NCBI GenBank assembly: GCA_050116415.1
Contig: JASFOS010000039.1
Span: forward strand, 1 to 16,852
Source of the DNA: JARRJY01 sp050116415
GTDB taxonomy: Bacteria; Pseudomonadota; Gammaproteobacteria; UBA6429; Thiohalophilaceae
Direction: 5' to 3'
DNA length: 16,852 bases
The position numbers and the translations under genes were made by a program. Shown here in pieces: positions 14,302-16,852 of the stretch (within the stretch, counting starts at the first letter, position 1; every line of letters begins with the position of its first letter). The notes beneath the pieces are model-generated. The model searched no databases and was not told the DNA's origin. It was given only the letters and a program-made list of their open reading frames with translations.

Positions 14302-14958
14302 CTATCCTTCATAAAAATCACGAATCACGGCCAGGGCCTGGGAGATGCTGTCGGCATGATAGGGCGGTGAGAACACGGCGCGCAGTCGGCCCTGTGGGTC
14401 GATCAACAATACCTGGGCACTGTGATTGACATTGTAGTCGCCCGAGTTGTCACCTTTCTCATCATAGCCATACAGGATACCCAGCTGGTTGGTAATGATG
14501 TCAATTTGATCCAGCTTGCCGGTGATGCCGATGAAATCGGGGTGATAGTAACTCACGTATTTTTTCAGCACTTCCGGTGGATCGCGATCCGGGTCCACCG
14601 AGAAGAACAGCATGTTGGGCTTGGCTTTGTCGGCGGGGAGTTTTTTCCACACGCCCTGCATGATTTTCAATGCCGTGGGGCAAACGTCCGGGCAATTGGT
14701 GAAGCCAAAGAAGGCGAAGCTCCAGTTACCTTTCAAATTCGCCTCGGTAAAGGGCTTGCCGTTATGGTCGATCAATTCAAACCCGGTAATCGGGCGTGCC
14801 TTGGGCAAGACGGTGGCTTCCAGCCCGGTCGGGGTCTGGGTGTCCCGTGACGAGCCCAGGAAACCCTGGTTGATGAACACGCCAATGGCCACGCTCAGGG
14901 CGGCAACGACGATGATTAACAGCGGTAAGGATGATTGGGTTTTATTTTTTGTATTCAT
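14302..14958 (-). CDS. SCO1/SenC family copper-delivery thioredoxin-fold protein
   Basis: Sco proteins insert copper into, or reduce, the CuA centre of cytochrome c oxidase subunit II. The 218-residue protein has one N-terminal membrane anchor (residues 11-30) and a periplasmic thioredoxin-like domain. The copper ligands are Cys89 and Cys93 (NCPDVCPTAL) and His179 (NVNHSAQVLLIDPQGRL). VDPDRDPPEVLKKY (121-134) and GITGKLDQI are further family marks. It is the first gene of sco-pcuAC-psd. The ATG at 14958 has no good ribosome site, and no clear -35/-10 pair was found in the 111-base divergent region upstream. The presence of Sco with PCuAC indicates a copper-containing, CuA-type terminal oxidase elsewhere in the genome, hence aerobic respiration. 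Confidence 0.95.
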   Translation of the reverse strand: MNTKNKTQSSLPLLIIVVAALSVAIGVFINQGFLGSSRDTQTPTGLEATVLPKARPITGFELIDHNGKPFTEANLKGNWSFAFFGFTNCPDVCPTALKIMQGVWKKLPADKAKPNMLFFSVDPDRDPPEVLKKYVSYYHPDFIGITGKLDQIDIITNQLGILYGYDEKGDNSGDYNVNHSAQVLLIDPQGRLRAVFSPPYHADSISQALAVIRDFYEG

Positions 14959-15012
14959 GGTGGCCGATTATTACAGATTCACTTATCTACGCCTAGCATT
15001 GGAGTCTGTGGT

Positions 15013-15041
15013 TTGAAATTAGTTCATAAAACAGCTATGGT
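15013..15041 (+). promoter_or_regulatory. Sigma-70 promoter for the LexA-like gene
   Basis: TTGAAA (15013-15018) and TATGGT (15036-15041) are exactly 17 bases apart, matching 5 of 6 and 4 of 6 consensus positions. Transcription would begin near 15048, giving a leader of about 22 bases. A small dyad TGAA-N5-TTCA (15014-15026) overlaps the -35 element and might be an operator. No E. coli-type SOS box (CTGT-N8-ACAG) is present. Confidence 0.45.
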
Positions 15042-15069
15042 TAGCCTAAATACCTAAAGGAAAATATCA

Positions 15070-15531
15070 ATGGAAAACGTTAACTACTTGATTCCTAAGA
15101 ATAATCGTCCGGTATGGACGCCTGACCTGGAAATGCTGGAGATCATCGAAGAATCGCTGGTGGAGATCCCGCTGCTGGGCATGGTGACCGCCGGTATGCC
15201 CATTGATATCTGTGAGCAACAGGAGCGGGTTTCGGTACCGGCTGACATGGTCAGCAAGAATACCTACGCGCTGCGGGTTCGCGGCCATTCCATGATTGAT
15301 GACAACATCCAGGATGGCGACATCATTGTGATTGAAAAACGCCAGAGTGCCGAGAACGGCCAGTCGGTGATCGCCATGGTCAATGGTGAACAGGTAACGT
15401 TGAAGAAGTTTTACATCGAATCGGACGGAATCCGTTTACAGCCGGCCAACCCGGAGATGGCACCCATCTATTTACGCAATGAAGAAGTGCAGATCCTGGG
15501 CATCGTTACCGGGGTGATACGCCCTGCCTGA
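15070..15531 (+). CDS. LexA/UmuD-like S24 autopeptidase without DNA-binding domain
   Basis: The 153-residue protein is the C-terminal dimerisation and self-cleavage domain of LexA-type S24 peptidases. The cleavage site is Ala41-Gly42 in LLGMVTAGMP. The catalytic pair is Ser74 (VRGHSMID) and Lys112 (EQVTLKK), 38 apart against 37 in E. coli LexA. QDGDIIVI and LQPANPEM are also typical. The 40 residues before the cleavage site are acidic and too short for the winged HTH of LexA, so DNA binding is unlikely. UmuD has a similar layout, but no umuC follows. AAGGA lies 8 bases before the ATG, and a promoter candidate is upstream. The next gene, 28 bases on, encodes a Mut7-C protein. It may be a UmuD-like polymerase accessory, a regulator cleaved upon stress or DNA damage, or a constitutive peptidase. 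I cannot decide. Confidence 0.88.
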   Translation: MENVNYLIPKNNRPVWTPDLEMLEIIEESLVEIPLLGMVTAGMPIDICEQQERVSVPADMVSKNTYALRVRGHSMIDDNIQDGDIIVIEKRQSAENGQSVIAMVNGEQVTLKKFYIESDGIRLQPANPEMAPIYLRNEEVQILGIVTGVIRPA

Positions 15532-15559
15532 GAAACCCGCCCCGAGTGCTCATCACGCG

Positions 15560-16027
15560 ATGAAATTTCTCTGTGATGAAATGCTGCAACGCCTTGGTAA
15601 CTGGCTGCGCGCCGCCGGTTATGACACGGTAATCGAAGTGGACGGACGCAGTGACTACGAAATTCTGCGCCAGGCCATTGACGAAGGGCGTTACCTGGTG
15701 ACCCGTGACCGCAAGCTGATGGAGCATCGCCGCGCGAAGGGCGCGGTGATCCTGTTACCGGAAGACACCCTGGAAGCCTGCGTCAAGTCACTCAGCGAAC
15801 AACTCCCGGTTGACTGGCAGTTCAACCCGTTTATGCGCTGCACGGTGTGCAACACCGAGTTACAACCCGCAACTCAGCAACAAATTGCCTCCTTACCCGG
15901 CACCCTGAATGACAGGATCAAGCATGCCTTTTATTGCCCGGTGTGCGAACAGGTTTACTGGGAAGGCAGCCACGTCAAGCGCATGCGTCGCCAGTTACAA
16001 AAGTGGCACGACCTCTATAACCAATAA
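15560..16027 (+). CDS. Mut7-C RNase-fold protein with zinc ribbon
   Basis: The 155-residue protein matches the Mut7-C family (PIN-like RNase fold, then a zinc ribbon). The N-terminal half has FLCDEMLQRLGNWLRAAGYDT (residues 3-23) with acidic Asp6 and Asp22, and LVTRDRKL (46-53) with Asp50, as expected for a metal-dependent nuclease site. The ribbon ligands are CTVC (94-97) and CPVC (126-129). Bacterial members are small stand-alone proteins of unproven activity; RNA cleavage is inferred from fold. ATG at 15560 gives the family's usual N-terminus; the ribosome site is poor, so translation may depend on the LexA-like gene 28 bases upstream. Its stop is five bases from the end of the convergent rhdA. 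PIN-fold toxins are related, but there is no antitoxin-like partner other than the LexA-like gene. Confidence 0.87.
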   Translation: MKFLCDEMLQRLGNWLRAAGYDTVIEVDGRSDYEILRQAIDEGRYLVTRDRKLMEHRRAKGAVILLPEDTLEACVKSLSEQLPVDWQFNPFMRCTVCNTELQPATQQQIASLPGTLNDRIKHAFYCPVCEQVYWEGSHVKRMRRQLQKWHDLYNQ

Positions 16028-16032
16028 ATAGC

Positions 16033-16839
16033 CTAGTCGACCGGGGTATTGGGTTCATTGCCCCAGTCCGACCACGAGCCGGGGTAACCCTTGATATTCT
16101 GGTAACCCAGTGACTTCAACATAATATAAGTATGGGCGGATCGGTGATGGGTCTGGCAGTGGGTGACAACCGTTTTGTCCCGGGTGATACCACGGGCCTC
16201 CAGCATGGCCTGCAACTCGGCTTGCGACTTGAGGCGTAAATTATTGTCCTTGTCCATGGCTTCGGTCCATTCAATATTAATCGCGCCGGGTATATGCCCA
16301 CCACGGGCAGCAAACACCTTGGCACCGCTGTACTCGGCCGGGCTGCGGGTATCAAGAATCACCACGTCGTCATGCGCCAGGTTGTCGAGGATATACTGGC
16401 GCGTGGCTACCGGGCCGGTTTCAAGCTGGGCGTGATATTCTGATGGTGTCGGCCAGTTGATATGGCTGGAGACCTCGTGGCCGCTATTGGCCCATGCCTG
16501 TAAACCGCCATTGAGCAGGGAATAGTGTTGATGGCCAACACAGTCCAGGGTCCAGAGAAAACGACAGGCGCGACCGCCTCCCTCATCATCGTAGACGACC
16601 ACGTGCGTATCAGGCGTCAGGCCGATGGCGCCCAGCACGTTACTGAGCTGTTCCGCGCTGGGCAGCAATCCCATGCGAGGATGTTCGATGCGCACGATCC
16701 AGCTGTAGTCCAGGAAGATGGCGCCGGGAACGTGGTACTGTACATAAGTCGCCGGTTGAGAAAGATCAACAATCAAGACGTTATCCATGTTATCGGATAA
16801 CTGATCCGCCTCGATAATTAAAGGTAGTGCAAAAGCCAT
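16033..16839 (-). CDS. rhdA: Two-domain thiosulfate sulfurtransferase (rhodanese), RhdA type
   Basis: Rhodanese transfers sulfane sulfur from thiosulfate or a similar donor to a thiophilic acceptor through an active-site persulfide. The 268-residue protein has two rhodanese domains: an inactive N-terminal one (about 10-120, with VVYDDEGGG at 81-89) and a catalytic one (about 145-262). The active loop is CQTHHR with Cys228, the unusual loop of Azotobacter RhdA, not the CRKGVT or CGSGVT of typical TST/MPST enzymes. GGHIPGAINIEW and the end GYPGSWSDWGN-PNTPVD also match RhdA. GAGGT stands four bases before the ATG, 13 bases from the window edge, so its promoter is outside. RhdA has been linked to iron-sulfur assembly or redox balance. 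Confidence 0.94.
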   Translation of the reverse strand: MAFALPLIIEADQLSDNMDNVLIVDLSQPATYVQYHVPGAIFLDYSWIVRIEHPRMGLLPSAEQLSNVLGAIGLTPDTHVVVYDDEGGGRACRFLWTLDCVGHQHYSLLNGGLQAWANSGHEVSSHINWPTPSEYHAQLETGPVATRQYILDNLAHDDVVILDTRSPAEYSGAKVFAARGGHIPGAINIEWTEAMDKDNNLRLKSQAELQAMLEARGITRDKTVVTHCQTHHRSAHTYIMLKSLGYQNIKGYPGSWSDWGNEPNTPVD

Positions 16840-16852
16840 ATCAACCTCGTGT

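Noticed and set aside
15006..15034. CTGT...ACAG as an SOS box for the LexA-like gene
   Set aside because: The halves are 21 bases apart, not 8, so it does not match the E. coli LexA operator; no other SOS consensus was found.
15560..16027. LexA-like and Mut7-C pair as a classical toxin-antitoxin module
   Set aside because: The upstream protein has no DNA-binding domain or typical antitoxin features, and Mut7-C proteins are not established toxins; left only as a hypothesis.

Overview
The window looks like a chromosomal stretch of an aerobic gammaproteobacterium. The evidence is the gene content: a FimX-type c-di-GMP receptor of type IV pili, a rhodanese with the RhdA loop CQTHHR, a Sco plus PCuAC copper-delivery pair for cytochrome oxidase, an E. 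coli-like phosphatidylserine decarboxylase, and elongation factor P with both EpmA and EpmB. I see no phage, transposon, tRNA, rRNA or CRISPR signal. By eye the left half (to about 9.3 kb) is moderate in GC, and the efp region and most of the right half are richer.

Layout, left to right. (1) Positions 1-2943: a doubtful gene end at 1-123. Then, on the minus strand, a membrane-bound class III nucleotidyl cyclase is translationally coupled (TGATG) to an outer-membrane-type lipoprotein with TPR-like helices. Their shared upstream region has a promoter candidate, a CRP-like site and a dyad. (2) Positions 2944-5183, plus strand: an HtpX-like M48 membrane protease and a DUF1015 protein with a palindrome at its promoter. 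(3) Positions 5186-9262, minus strand: a large protein with a degenerate PilZ-like segment, followed by fimX. (4) Positions 9411-12808: epmB divergent from efp-epmA, then a CinA/MoaB-type domain protein. (5) Positions 12809-12999: an intergenic region with two repeat elements. (6) Positions 13000-14958, minus strand: a tight sco - pcuAC - psd operon. (7) Positions 15070-16027, plus strand: a LexA/UmuD-like autopeptidase without a DNA-binding domain and a Mut7-C RNase-fold protein. (8) Positions 16033-16839, minus strand: rhdA.

Two second-messenger systems lie within 10 kb: a cyclase probably making cAMP, and c-di-GMP reception by FimX with a PilZ-like partner. In pseudomonads both messengers feed into type IV pili and twitching. 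The EF-P block is a functional unit: EpmB makes beta-lysine, EpmA attaches it to Lys34 of EF-P. Sco and PCuAC jointly deliver copper to the CuA centre of cytochrome oxidase. From memory, Pseudomonas carries rhdA, psd, a fimX-neighbour gene and fimX side by side. Here the same genes are present but separated by other modules.

The most interesting items are the headless LexA-like peptidase next to a Mut7-C protein, the cyclase-lipoprotein pair with a possible CRP site, and the degenerate FimX with its PilZ-like neighbour. None is proof of a new system.
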